A DNA stretch of 64,000 nt from Salinivirgaceae bacterium. GTDB taxonomy: Bacteria; Bacteroidota; Bacteroidia; Bacteroidales; SZUA-534. Under the pieces are notes generated by a model. The model had not been told where the DNA came from. It saw only the letters and a list, made by a program, of their open reading frames with translations, and did not search any database. The DNA lies in NCBI GenBank assembly GCA_017527435.1, contig JAFXQB010000007.1, positions 36,161 to 100,160 on the forward strand, read 5' to 3'. Of this stretch, positions 23,512 through 31,424 are shown piece after piece. The first letter of the stretch is position 1, and each line of letters begins with the position of its first letter. Both the position numbers and the translations under genes were made by a program.

Positions 23512-25353
23512 ATGAAACAGTTACTTACAATCGCAATGTCGGCCATGATGCTGACAGCGTGCAATTTCCGACAGAGCCAAATCCCCGCCGACTGGGTGGG
23601 CAGTTGGTTCAGCGCCGATGGCGGCTGGCAGTGCAGCCTTTACGAGCAGGTTGCGCTCTACAACAACAATGTGTGGCACTATCAGTCGGTTGCCGAAACC
23701 GATTCGTCGCTCAGCGTCACAATCGCCAACGGCGGGCAGACGGTCAGTCTCAAACTTGTTGGCGGACAGGCAACATACACCATTCTGCCTACTGAAGGGG
23801 CTGCCAATCAGAAAAATGTCGGCCGAAAAGGCAGTATGGGACATTTGCTTTCCAAATATTATGTCGATGGAAAGTTGATGGGTCATGTATTTAAAAATCA
23901 AGTTCTTGCGGCGGCTGAAATATGCCCTAAATTTGATTCTGTGGATGGAATAGCACCGCTGAAGCGCGTTGTGGCGCCCAATCTCGTGCCCGACGGCAAC
24001 ATTGGCTCGGCTGTCGTGCGGCTCTACCTGCGCAACAATCTGCGCGGCCCTGAATCAATCACCGACTTTCCCAAATACCTGACCGACGGCTATCACATAT
24101 TGTACAGCAACCGTCTGGAAGACGGTGATAGGAAAATGCAACTTGTTGAGAGCGACCAATTTGGCAGGATGTTCGAAGCCGTAATCCCTGTCGATGGAAT
24201 GGCCAATTTTGGGTTCTCGCCTTCTGAAGATGTAGGTATGATCATATTAAGAAGTTATTTGGCGGCGCAGGGCGATACGGTGATGGTGGTTGTCAACTGG
24301 CAAGATAGATACTACAATATCGGCTCGTATAGTAATAGTTTATCAGGCTTTTACTTATATAACTTTAGTAGTGAGCCATTTGGTTGGATGACGGCGTCAA
24401 TAACGAATTATTTTGGCGACGATGCCGATGAAGAACAAGTCATATCGCAGGCGTCGCAGGCGTTGCGCGTCATTAATGATAAATACAACACCGCAATGCG
24501 CGCCGCCCCCGCCTATATCCGATATTACGCCAACGCCCGCAACAATTGGCGTCACAATTTGGAAAATCAAATGTTCGGATATATCGATAAAAAGCAGTGC
24601 GAAGGAAAGCAGGTGTCGGCGCGGCTTATGAAGTTTATGGCCGACAGTTTTCCCACAGCCGACTCGTGCGTTCTGCAATCGGTAGTTGCGTTTGGTAATG
24701 CTAAATCCTTTATCCCAAAGCCGTTTTTAGCGCTGACTGACAGTATAATAGATATGGGTATTCTCTACATTGACGAGAATGAAGCGCGGCGTCGGGGCTA
24801 CAGCCAACTGGCTATCGATTTGTTTCAGACAAGCATTATTGCCAAATGGCTGAACAACAATGCAATAAGGTTTGAGAAGTTTGAAGTTTACAACGAAAAA
24901 ATCGAAGATTTCATTGCGGGAATTAAAACGCCTGGCTATCGCAACTATCTGGAAGACAAATACAAATGGTTCTGCAGTTGCCGTGGCTACATTGCAAGCG
25001 TCTTCAACGGCCAAAAACTCACCGACAGCGAGTTAGAAGCCTTTGCCCAACTCACCAACGAGCAGAACGCCATTAGCTTGCGCGAGTTGCAAGACAATCT
25101 GTCGTACTACGATTATGCCCTGCCGCGTGTCGAGATTACAGTGACAAGCCATAAGCCCGGCACCTACTATCTCTACGACAGCGAGTACCCCAATGTGGCA
25201 ATCGATTCGCTCTATTCGAGCCGCGGTTTCTATGTGTTTCACAACAAGTTGCAGGTTGGCCACAACTACACTCTCAAATGCGGTGGCAAGGAAAAAGGCG
25301 ATTTTACCGTCATAGACGAATTGACCAACCACCAATTCTCATTTTCTGACTGA
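23512..25353 (+). CDS. Large lipoprotein of unknown function
   Basis: 613-residue predicted lipoprotein: signal MKQLLTIAMSAMMLTAC with Cys17 followed by Asn-Phe-Arg. I recognise no family. Visible parts are an N-terminal beta-rich region starting DWVGSWFSADGGW, a long helical middle (about 290-500) with many Tyr/Asn and Cys residues, and an all-beta C-terminal domain with regular 'K-P-G-T-Y-Y-L-Y-D' and 'V-G-H-N-Y-T-L-K-C' strands, like a small Ig-type fold. No thioredoxin CxxC is present, unlike the TlpA-like gene upstream. It and the following small lipoprotein (27 bp apart) form a pair, probably at the periplasmic face of a membrane. Confidence 0.65.
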   Translation: MKQLLTIAMSAMMLTACNFRQSQIPADWVGSWFSADGGWQCSLYEQVALYNNNVWHYQSVAETDSSLSVTIANGGQTVSLKLVGGQATYTILPTEGAANQKNVGRKGSMGHLLSKYYVDGKLMGHVFKNQVLAAAEICPKFDSVDGIAPLKRVVAPNLVPDGNIGSAVVRLYLRNNLRGPESITDFPKYLTDGYHILYSNRLEDGDRKMQLVESDQFGRMFEAVIPVDGMANFGFSPSEDVGMIILRSYLAAQGDTVMVVVNWQDRYYNIGSYSNSLSGFYLYNFSSEPFGWMTASITNYFGDDADEEQVISQASQALRVINDKYNTAMRAAPAYIRYYANARNNWRHNLENQMFGYIDKKQCEGKQVSARLMKFMADSFPTADSCVLQSVVAFGNAKSFIPKPFLALTDSIIDMGILYIDENEARRRGYSQLAIDLFQTSIIAKWLNNNAIRFEKFEVYNEKIEDFIAGIKTPGYRNYLEDKYKWFCSCRGYIASVFNGQKLTDSELEAFAQLTNEQNAISLRELQDNLSYYDYALPRVEITVTSHKPGTYYLYDSEYPNVAIDSLYSSRGFYVFHNKLQVGHNYTLKCGGKEKGDFTVIDELTNHQFSFSD

Positions 25354-25380
25354 TGTTTAACCATTTAAAATGATAATGAT

Positions 25381-26058
25381 ATGAAAATCAATATAATAAA
25401 AGTTGCGATACTGGTCTTTGCGCTTTCTTTGCTGGCGTCGTGCAAAAACGAAAGTAACAATCTGAAAGAGTGCAGTTTCGAAGTTCAGGCCGACGGAAGT
25501 GTCAAATACGCCATTGAAGGCAGTATAAAACGCAGGGCTGGAACAAATTTCAACGGCAAAGTTTATCTGGTGCCAATCAGCAACGGGCGGCAACTGGTCG
25601 ATTCGGTCGAAGTGTGGCCCATTTCGGGAACCTTCAGAATGGAAGGCACCGTGCCGCGGCAGGGCGTTTACCGTGTTATCAGCGACACTGCGCTTTGGGC
25701 AGTAAGCGGTCTTTTTACCGTGAAACTGTTCGACGGCTCGCTCATTGAAAATACTGCGCGAGATAATGCGATGACAATTGCCACAGGCGAGATTGAAGGC
25801 GCCCCCGACGGTGTGGTCTATATCTATCACTCGTCGGACACTCTGCGGATTATTGGTTCTGTTCGGGCGGTCAACAACGGTTTCTTCACCATTGGCATGA
25901 ATAGTTTTGTATTCTCTGGCGCGGACTATTACTCGCTGCGCTACAAGTCGGAAGGCCGCCTGATTTTCGCCGCCGACAGCGTCTTCCTTTCCGACAGCAC
26001 CAATGTGAGAATTTACGGGAAGTGGAATGGCTCGAACACAGAATCGAATATAAAGTGA
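25381..26058 (+). CDS. Small lipoprotein, possibly DUF4369-like
   Basis: 225-residue lipoprotein with signal MKINIIKVAILVFALSLLASC and the lipid-carrying Cys21. The mature part repeats twice a pattern of a beta-strand-rich unit, 'Y-A-I-E-G-S-I ... V-Y-L-V-P ... L-V-D-S-V-E-V ... G-T-F-R-M-E-G-T', that is typical of the DUF4369 region found before thioredoxin domains in Bacteroidota TlpA proteins. Here no thioredoxin domain follows. It shares its orientation and a short gap with the large lipoprotein upstream, so the pair may act together. The assignment to DUF4369 is by pattern only. Confidence 0.6.
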   Translation: MKINIIKVAILVFALSLLASCKNESNNLKECSFEVQADGSVKYAIEGSIKRRAGTNFNGKVYLVPISNGRQLVDSVEVWPISGTFRMEGTVPRQGVYRVISDTALWAVSGLFTVKLFDGSLIENTARDNAMTIATGEIEGAPDGVVYIYHSSDTLRIIGSVRAVNNGFFTIGMNSFVFSGADYYSLRYKSEGRLIFAADSVFLSDSTNVRIYGKWNGSNTESNIK

Positions 26059-26125
26059 AAAATACGCACAGAACGCACATTCAAAGATTTTTTCTTACTT
26101 TCGTGCGTTTTTTAAATTTTACGTC

Positions 26126-27271
26126 TTGAAATACACACATTTTATATCCGATTTGTACAATGTTGATGCTCAGGTAGCGCGTTTTGCCATTGCCGACAAG
26201 CCGACAGAGTACCACGTTATGTTTCAGGTTACACGCCGCAATATGCCTTTTGTTGAGCAACTTAACCATCTTCAAGGTGCGTTTAAAGAGTTTAACACCA
26301 CTCGCATATCATCGGCCAAACCGGTTTTTGTACGCTATTTTTTGAGCGACGCCCATAATCAGATTGAGTTGTTGCAGAAGTCGTTGAACAACACGCCGTG
26401 CGCAGTCTCAATTGTTGAGCAGGCCCCGCTTAACGGTGCCAAGGTGGCAATGTGGTGCATTTTCCAAACTGATGTCGAGATTGAGTCGTCGTCCGATGCT
26501 TTCATTGTCAAGCACAATGGCTATTCGCATATTTGGAACACTTATCTGCACAGTTCGCAAGGCACTTCTGAAGACCAAACCCGCAAACTTTTCACCGATT
26601 ATGTTGAGTTGTTGCGGAAACACAATGTGTCGCTGGCCGACAATTGTATGCGTACTTGGCTTTTTGTTCAAAACATCGATAACAATTATGGCGGTGTTGT
26701 CAAGGCTCGCCGCGAATTCTTTGAGACTGAAGGACTTAAGAGCGACACTCATTACATTGCAAGCACCGGTATTGGCGGACGTCACGCTGACTCGAAATGC
26801 TTGGTGGTGCTCGACGCTTACGCGCTCAAAGGGTTCAAACCTGCACAGATTCAATATTTGAAGGCTGAAAGCAATCTGAACCGCACATCAGAATATGGCG
26901 TTACTTTCGAGCGCGGAACGGCCATCCATTATGGCGACCGCAAACATCTGATTATCAGTGGAACCGCAAGCATCAACAACAAAGGCGAAGTGCTTTATCA
27001 GGGCGATGTGAACCGCCAGGCCGACCGTATGCTTGAGAATGTTGAAGCATTGCTCGCAGAAGGTGGCGCATCGGTGGCCAATCTGGCATCGGTGGTGATT
27101 TATCTGCGTGACTATGCCGATTATGCAACCATTAAAGCTTGGGCCGATTATCGTCTGCCCGATGTTCCCAAAACGTTTGTCCAGGCACCTGTTTGCCGCC
27201 ACGACTGGCTCATTGAAATGGAATGTATGGCAATAGTTGATGAAACTAATGCTGAATTTGCTGAATTCTAA
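26126..27271 (+). CDS. Rid / chorismatase-like (FkbO-Hyg5 type) protein
   Basis: 381-residue protein whose C-terminal 130 residues have the RidA/YjgF trimeric fold: ISGTASINNKGEVLYQGDVNRQADRMLENVEALL, then VVIYLRDYADYATIKAW and the end VPKTFVQAPVCRHDWLIEMECMA, where the family's key Arg is retained. The N-terminal 250 residues resemble the chorismate-binding half of FkbO/Hyg5 chorismatases (MRTWLFVQNIDNNYGGVVKARREFF and ASTGIGGRHADS). Bacteroidota homologues are mostly annotated only as Rid family. Translation has to start at a TTG (26126), as the next in-frame ATG is 31 codons downstream inside conserved sequence. The gene stands alone and ends in a clear terminator. Confidence 0.75.
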   Translation: MKYTHFISDLYNVDAQVARFAIADKPTEYHVMFQVTRRNMPFVEQLNHLQGAFKEFNTTRISSAKPVFVRYFLSDAHNQIELLQKSLNNTPCAVSIVEQAPLNGAKVAMWCIFQTDVEIESSSDAFIVKHNGYSHIWNTYLHSSQGTSEDQTRKLFTDYVELLRKHNVSLADNCMRTWLFVQNIDNNYGGVVKARREFFETEGLKSDTHYIASTGIGGRHADSKCLVVLDAYALKGFKPAQIQYLKAESNLNRTSEYGVTFERGTAIHYGDRKHLIISGTASINNKGEVLYQGDVNRQADRMLENVEALLAEGGASVANLASVVIYLRDYADYATIKAWADYRLPDVPKTFVQAPVCRHDWLIEMECMAIVDETNAEFAEF

Positions 27272-27297
27272 TTATTTATAACTGAATAATAAAATAG

Positions 27298-27321
27298 AGC
27301 CGTGTTGTCACGGCTTTTTTT
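27298..27321 (+). terminator. Intrinsic terminator after the Rid-like gene
   Basis: A perfect 7-bp stem AGCCGTG (27298-27304) / CACGGCT (27309-27315) with a TTGT loop is followed directly by a run of seven T. Confidence 0.85.
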
Positions 27322-27339
27322 GTGCCAATCATATCAATA

Positions 27340-27478
27340 TTATTCCGCCTTTTTTGCGCTTACCTTCAGCACGTTCCGTTTGCATGGCACCGCCATCTCG
27401 CAGTTGGTGGTGTGGTTCAACGAGTTATCAGAAAAGTTCCGTGCCTACGAATCAGGAGAGTTGAAACTTGATTTGTAG
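27340..27478. pseudogene. Two abutting gene tails (ferredoxin-like on minus, unknown on plus)
   Basis: Read on the minus strand, 27388-27340 encodes PCKRNVLKVSAKKAE and stop, nearly the same as the C-terminus CKRNVLKVSARKAL of the ferredoxin-like gene at 28034. At DNA level 26 of 29 bases match between 27356-27384 and 28050-28078, with mostly synonymous changes. Next to it, 27386-27478 on the plus strand reads as a natural-looking C-terminus (ISQLVVWFNELSEKF, then ending GELKLDL and TAG) of an unrecognised protein. The block looks like a rearrangement scar. Nothing else is seen in 27322-27503. Confidence 0.5.
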
Positions 27479-27503
27479 AAGGGAGGCGTTTGATTTTATA
27501 TTT

Positions 27504-27995
27504 TTAATGAAGTGAAAAATTGAATGGAATACAATATTCCACATTCCCCTTATGCTTGCTACCAGGAATCCATTTTGGCATTTTCTTTACTACACGTACT
27601 GCCTCTTCATCTAAATATGGGTTAGCGTTTTGTGTAACACGTACATTACATACTGATCCAGTTTCATCTATTACAAAGTTGACAATAACTTGACCATCTA
27701 TTGCATATTTATTTGCAGAATCAGGATAATGAATATTTCTTGATATAAATCTTCTTAAGGCAACTTGCCCGTTAGGATATGTTGGGAAGCCTTCAGGAAT
27801 ATTACCTAAAGCGGAATAAACTTCATTTTCAGTGGATTTCTGAATTGTATCTTCAGTTCCGCAAGTGATTGCGTCATTTTTGAGGTTTGAAGGCCGTTCG
27901 TTATAATTGGTGCGTGTAAATGCTTCAAATACAACTGATAATGCAATTGCTAATCCCAATCCGAATGAGTTTTTGATTATTCTTTGTGTATTCAT
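27504..27995 (-). CDS. TonB C-terminal domain protein
   Basis: 163-residue protein from the ATG at 27995, with one N-terminal membrane segment (GLGLAIALSVVFEAF) and a C-terminal TonB energy-transducer domain (ALRRFISRNIHYPDSANKYAIDGQVIVNFVIDETGSV, then LDEEAVRVVKKMPKWIPG and the final IPFNFSL). TonB passes proton-motive energy from ExbB/ExbD to outer-membrane receptors. This one has only a short linker of about 60 residues and no proline-rich spacer, so it may not span the periplasm and could act in another complex or as a partial homologue. The frame is open 38 codons further upstream but overlaps the next gene and lacks similarity. Confidence 0.75.
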   Translation of the reverse strand: MNTQRIIKNSFGLGLAIALSVVFEAFTRTNYNERPSNLKNDAITCGTEDTIQKSTENEVYSALGNIPEGFPTYPNGQVALRRFISRNIHYPDSANKYAIDGQVIVNFVIDETGSVCNVRVTQNANPYLDEEAVRVVKKMPKWIPGSKHKGNVEYCIPFNFSLH

Positions 27996-28033
27996 AGCGC
28001 AAGTGTTTATTAGCAAAAATAACCAAATTCCCT

Positions 28034-28999
28034 TTATAGGGCTTTTCGGGCGCTCACTTTCAGAACGTTCCGTTTGCAAGCACTCACGCAGCGTTCGCAC
28101 AAGATGCACTGCGCATTTTTAATCTTCTCAACGTTCTGCACCGATTCCTTCACATCGATGAGCATTGGGCAGGCTTGCGAACAGGCGCCGCATTGGGTAC
28201 AGTCGGCTGATTTTACGGGTGTTATCTTGAAAATAGAGAAGCGGTAGAGCAGACTCGATATGGTCATAAACGGGCAGAGAAGGCGGCAGTAGGCGCGGCT
28301 TCCACAGAGCATTGTCAGAAGGTAGCCGCCACCAATAATGAACAGATTTTCAGCCACAATCCATTTTTTGCGCAGCAGTTCGTTCTCATCGCCTGCGGGA
28401 TTGGTGAAGTAGTACGCCACAGCAAAAGCCATCGCCACAATCAAGAGCAGATAGCCCCACGCCAGCCACGGTTTGCGCTTGATGTTTCGGCCGTTTTTGC
28501 GGTTGGTAATCTCAAAAATGGCGCCGTCCCAACAGGCGCGTGAGCAGAATGCATTGCCGAACACAAACGGAATTATCAGCCGCGCGATTATCAGTTGGAT
28601 GAGCGCGCCCGTGACCACACTTGCCTGAAAATCGAAGAAAATCTGCTCGAACTGGAAATTCACGCCAAACACAAACCCCAACATTATCAGCAACATACCG
28701 CCTACAATAATTTGCACAAGGCGGCGCATAGGCTGGCGCAGTTTGGGGTTGTTGATAACCAAAATGCGGGTTACAAGTTCGGTGGTGCCGATTCCGTTGA
28801 AGAGCGCGAAGTAGCGCACATCGCGTATTATCCACACAATCAGTCCGATAAGCGTGAAGATGGCGTAGGTGGCAATTGGAACGCTGTATTTTTTCAGCCA
28901 ACTTGTTCCGCCGCTACTCTTCGGTGCTGTCAGATTGCTTTTCAATATCTTCAGAATCTTCAGAATCAGACGATTGCGGAACGGCCTTAAGCAGTTCAA
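28034..28999 (-). CDS. Polyferredoxin-like membrane protein with 4Fe-4S motifs
   Basis: 321-residue protein with about five membrane helices followed by a cytoplasmic part with two four-Cys cluster motifs: CTQCGACSQACPM and CILCERCVSACKRNV, preceded by a Cys pair in CGSRAYCRLLCPFM. This is the NapH/CcoG/RdxA arrangement, involved in electron transfer across the membrane or in maturation of metalloenzymes. The only in-frame ATG is at 28999 and overlaps the 3' end of the FKBP gene by 86 bp. Conserved sequence seems to begin about 35 residues later (WLKKYSVPIATYAIF), so a non-ATG start is possible. A fragment of a paralogue lies 0.65 kb downstream. Confidence 0.75.
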   Translation of the reverse strand: MNCLRPFRNRLILKILKILKSNLTAPKSSGGTSWLKKYSVPIATYAIFTLIGLIVWIIRDVRYFALFNGIGTTELVTRILVINNPKLRQPMRRLVQIIVGGMLLIMLGFVFGVNFQFEQIFFDFQASVVTGALIQLIIARLIIPFVFGNAFCSRACWDGAIFEITNRKNGRNIKRKPWLAWGYLLLIVAMAFAVAYYFTNPAGDENELLRKKWIVAENLFIIGGGYLLTMLCGSRAYCRLLCPFMTISSLLYRFSIFKITPVKSADCTQCGACSQACPMLIDVKESVQNVEKIKNAQCILCERCVSACKRNVLKVSARKAL

Positions 29000-29852
29000 C
29001 TTCGTAAATCACGGTGGTGAACGGCGGCACAATGCCCGTTGACGAGCCCTTCTCGCCCCAAGCAAGGTCCGATGGCAGAATCACCAACGCACGCTGTCCT
29101 TCGCGCATACGGCCAATAGCGTCCTCAAGTCCTGGAATCACTTGAAGTTCAGTGCCATAGACAAATTCGAATGGCTGGTTTCGTTTCACTGTTGAGTCGA
29201 AGAAACGGCCGTTCAGGAATCGGCCTTCGTAGTTAACTGTCACAATATCACCATATTCAACAGGCTTTCCCGAACCGTTGACAAGGCTGATGAAGTACAT
29301 TCCCGACTCGGTCGGTTCAACCTCGATTTTCTCTTTTTCGATGAAATTGTGAAGCACAAGTTTCTCATATTCACCGAAATCCTCAATCCATTTCAGGAAT
29401 TCCTCTTTGTCGCGGCGGTATTGGTCTTCGGTGCGGATGTCATCCATACGGATGTCGATTTTCATCTTGTCGCCTTTCTTTATGAACGACGGCATCTGGC
29501 ATTGCAATGTTTTTTGGAAGAAGTTCTCGGCATCGATAATGAACGATGCGCTGTCGCCTGCCGACATCATCAGAAAGCAGACGTCAATCGAGCCATCGAA
29601 CTCTGGTTCAGTGAGTTGGAACGTGCGGTTGCCGACAAAAAATGTCGAGTCGCTCATTGTCGAGTAGCAGAGTTGGCAGGTCACGTAGTCGCCTGCATTG
29701 GGCGGGCACACGGTGTCGCCAATCACAATCAACTTGTAGAGCACGCCATTTTTGCGCGAGTAGCCGTCGTGGCCGCCCGAACAAGCGGCAAACGCAAGCC
29801 CAACGGCCATTGCAGCAATCCATACCGATTTGATTTTCAATTTCTTAAACAT
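28914..29852 (-). CDS. FKBP-type peptidyl-prolyl isomerase lipoprotein (two domains)
   Basis: 312-residue lipoprotein: signal MFKKLKIKSVWIAAMAVGLAFAAC with Cys24. It holds two FKBP domains. The first (about 45-130) is degenerate, with GDYVTCQLCYSTMSDSTFF in place of the usual G-D-x-V-x-V-H-Y-x-G. The second (about 205-290) is regular, with GDIVTVNYEGRFLNGRFFDST, IPGLEDAIGRMREGQRALVILPSDLAWG and VPPFTTVIYEVELL. Predicted to fold exported proteins in the periplasm. With the next gene it forms a pair resembling GldI-type isomerases of Bacteroidota, which in gliding species support type IX secretion. The acidic Ser/Asp/Glu tail overlaps the start of the ferredoxin-like gene. Confidence 0.87.
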   Translation of the reverse strand: MFKKLKIKSVWIAAMAVGLAFAACSGGHDGYSRKNGVLYKLIVIGDTVCPPNAGDYVTCQLCYSTMSDSTFFVGNRTFQLTEPEFDGSIDVCFLMMSAGDSASFIIDAENFFQKTLQCQMPSFIKKGDKMKIDIRMDDIRTEDQYRRDKEEFLKWIEDFGEYEKLVLHNFIEKEKIEVEPTESGMYFISLVNGSGKPVEYGDIVTVNYEGRFLNGRFFDSTVKRNQPFEFVYGTELQVIPGLEDAIGRMREGQRALVILPSDLAWGEKGSSTGIVPPFTTVIYEVELLKAVPQSSDSEDSEDIEKQSDSTEE

Positions 29853-29868
29853 TGCAATATGTTTTCAG

Positions 29869-30384
29869 TTAGTGGTTGGTTAAGTTAAGCAATTCTACTT
29901 GATAAACGATAGTCGAGCGGGGTGGAATTTTATCATTGTCGCCTGGAAGGCCGTGGGCAAGGTGTGGTGGCATTATGAACCGCGCCTTGTCGCCGCAGCG
30001 CATTAGCAAAATTCCCTCTTCGAGCCCCGATTCAACGCCGCCCTGACCAATCAGGAACGTTTTTTCGCCCGTGCTGTCCGATGAGTAGCAGAGCGTTCCG
30101 TCGAGCAGCGATACGGTGTATTTCAGGCTGGCAATCAATCCGTTGCGTGCGCTATCACCTGTGCCGTGCTCGTAAATCTGATACCAAAGTCCCGTTTCGG
30201 TGGTGCTCATTTCCCATTGGTGGCGTTCGGCGAAAGCCTCAATCCGTTCCTTGTCGATGGTCACGAGCCCCTTGTTGGCCCGAATCAGGCTCTCTTTGCT
30301 CATTGGCACGCCCTTCTGGTCGGTTTTGTTGCAGCCCGCCGCAGCGGCCGCCAAAGCAATCAATATGGCGCACGCGGCTCTCAT
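29869..30384 (-). CDS. FKBP-type peptidyl-prolyl isomerase lipoprotein (GldI-like)
   Basis: 171-residue lipoprotein with signal MRAACAILIALAAAAAGC and Cys18. A single FKBP domain covers residues about 75-170: NGLIASLKYTVSLLDGTLCYSSD, then VESGLEEGILLMRCGDKARFIMPPHLAHGLPG and PPRSTIVYQVELL. Same fold and likely role as its neighbour 16 bp downstream. Its ATG overlaps the stop of the DHH gene by 4 bp, so the run DHH - FKBP - FKBP is translationally coupled. The distance from cell-wall gene murA in the same run is small, which suits an envelope-biogenesis operon. Confidence 0.87.
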   Translation of the reverse strand: MRAACAILIALAAAAAGCNKTDQKGVPMSKESLIRANKGLVTIDKERIEAFAERHQWEMSTTETGLWYQIYEHGTGDSARNGLIASLKYTVSLLDGTLCYSSDSTGEKTFLIGQGGVESGLEEGILLMRCGDKARFIMPPHLAHGLPGDNDKIPPRSTIVYQVELLNLTNH

Positions 30385-31406
30385 TTTTCCAAATATTGCT
30401 CATATTCAGGCAGAACCTTCTCAAAATAGTAGATGGTTTTGCCGATGGTTTTGTGGAACTCGCCGCCTGCCGCGTTCAGGTGACCGCCGCCGCTGAAACG
30501 TTCGGCCGCCACTTTGTTTGCTGGGAACGAGCCGCGTGAGCGGAACGAGCATTTGGTCAGACCGTCTTTTTCGGTGAAAAGCGCCGAAAAGTTGATTCCG
30601 TCAATCGTAAGTGGGTAGTTTACAAGCCCTTCGGTGTCGCCCTGCTGATTGTTGAAATCTTCGAGTTCCTTCTTTGTGAGCCAAATGTAGGCCGTCTGAT
30701 ATTTCGGAATCACTTTCATTTTTTTGTACAGACTGAAGCCCAAAAGCCGCAGCCGTGTTTCAGAGAAGTGATTGAAAACGTGGTCGATAATCTGATCCTT
30801 CTCGATTTTCGACTCGAGCAGGCAGGCAATGATTCGGAACACGTTCGGCGACGACGAGTTGTAGTTGAAGCAGCCCGTGTCGGTCATTATGCCCGTGAAG
30901 ATGCAGGTGGCCACCGTGGTGTCGAGCACGTCGGTGCCTTCGAGTTCTGTAAGTAGTTCATACACAAGTTCCGACGTGCTGCTCGCCTCGGGGCGGCTGT
31001 AGGCCACGTCGGTGCGGATTTCGGGAAACGGATGGTGGTCAATCAGCACGCGTTTGGCCGGACTTGCGTCGAAACTTTTCACGGCGTCGCCCATACGGCT
31101 CGAACTGTTGAAGTCGGCCATAATCAGTATTTCGGCATTGGCAATAATCTTGTCAGCCTCTTCGGTCTGCGTCTTGTAGGTCACGATTTCGTCCACGCCT
31201 GGCAGCCATTTCAGGTTCTGCGGCATAAGGTCGGGCAGAATGAAACGCGCGTCTTTACCTTTGTTTTTCAGATAGTTATATAGCGCCAATCCCGACCCCA
31301 CAGCGTCGCCGTCGGGGTTTTTGTGCGATGTGATTACAATTCGGTTCGTGCTGTCAATCAGTCGGTTGACCTCATTCACAAAATCGTTGCTAATGTATTT
31401 TTCCAA
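30381..31406 (-). CDS. DHH/DHHA1 phosphoesterase (NrnA-like)
   Basis: 341-residue cytoplasmic enzyme of the NrnA type, which degrades very short RNA pieces and/or dephosphorylates 3'-phosphoadenosine 5'-phosphate. The DHH domain has HKNPDGDAVGSGLALYNYL, ILIMADFNSSSR and the name-giving DHHP in LIDHHPFPE. The C-terminal DHHA1 domain has the glycine-rich GGGHLNAAGGEF, which binds the nucleic acid. 341 residues is normal. It sits 18 bp after murA on the same strand. The choice between nanoRNase and PAP phosphatase cannot be made from sequence; bacterial members often do both. Confidence 0.87.
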   Translation of the reverse strand: MEKYISNDFVNEVNRLIDSTNRIVITSHKNPDGDAVGSGLALYNYLKNKGKDARFILPDLMPQNLKWLPGVDEIVTYKTQTEEADKIIANAEILIMADFNSSSRMGDAVKSFDASPAKRVLIDHHPFPEIRTDVAYSRPEASSTSELVYELLTELEGTDVLDTTVATCIFTGIMTDTGCFNYNSSSPNVFRIIACLLESKIEKDQIIDHVFNHFSETRLRLLGFSLYKKMKVIPKYQTAYIWLTKKELEDFNNQQGDTEGLVNYPLTIDGINFSALFTEKDGLTKCSFRSRGSFPANKVAAERFSGGGHLNAAGGEFHKTIGKTIYYFEKVLPEYEQYLEK

Positions 31407-31424
31407 AACAGTTGTTTTTGAGTT

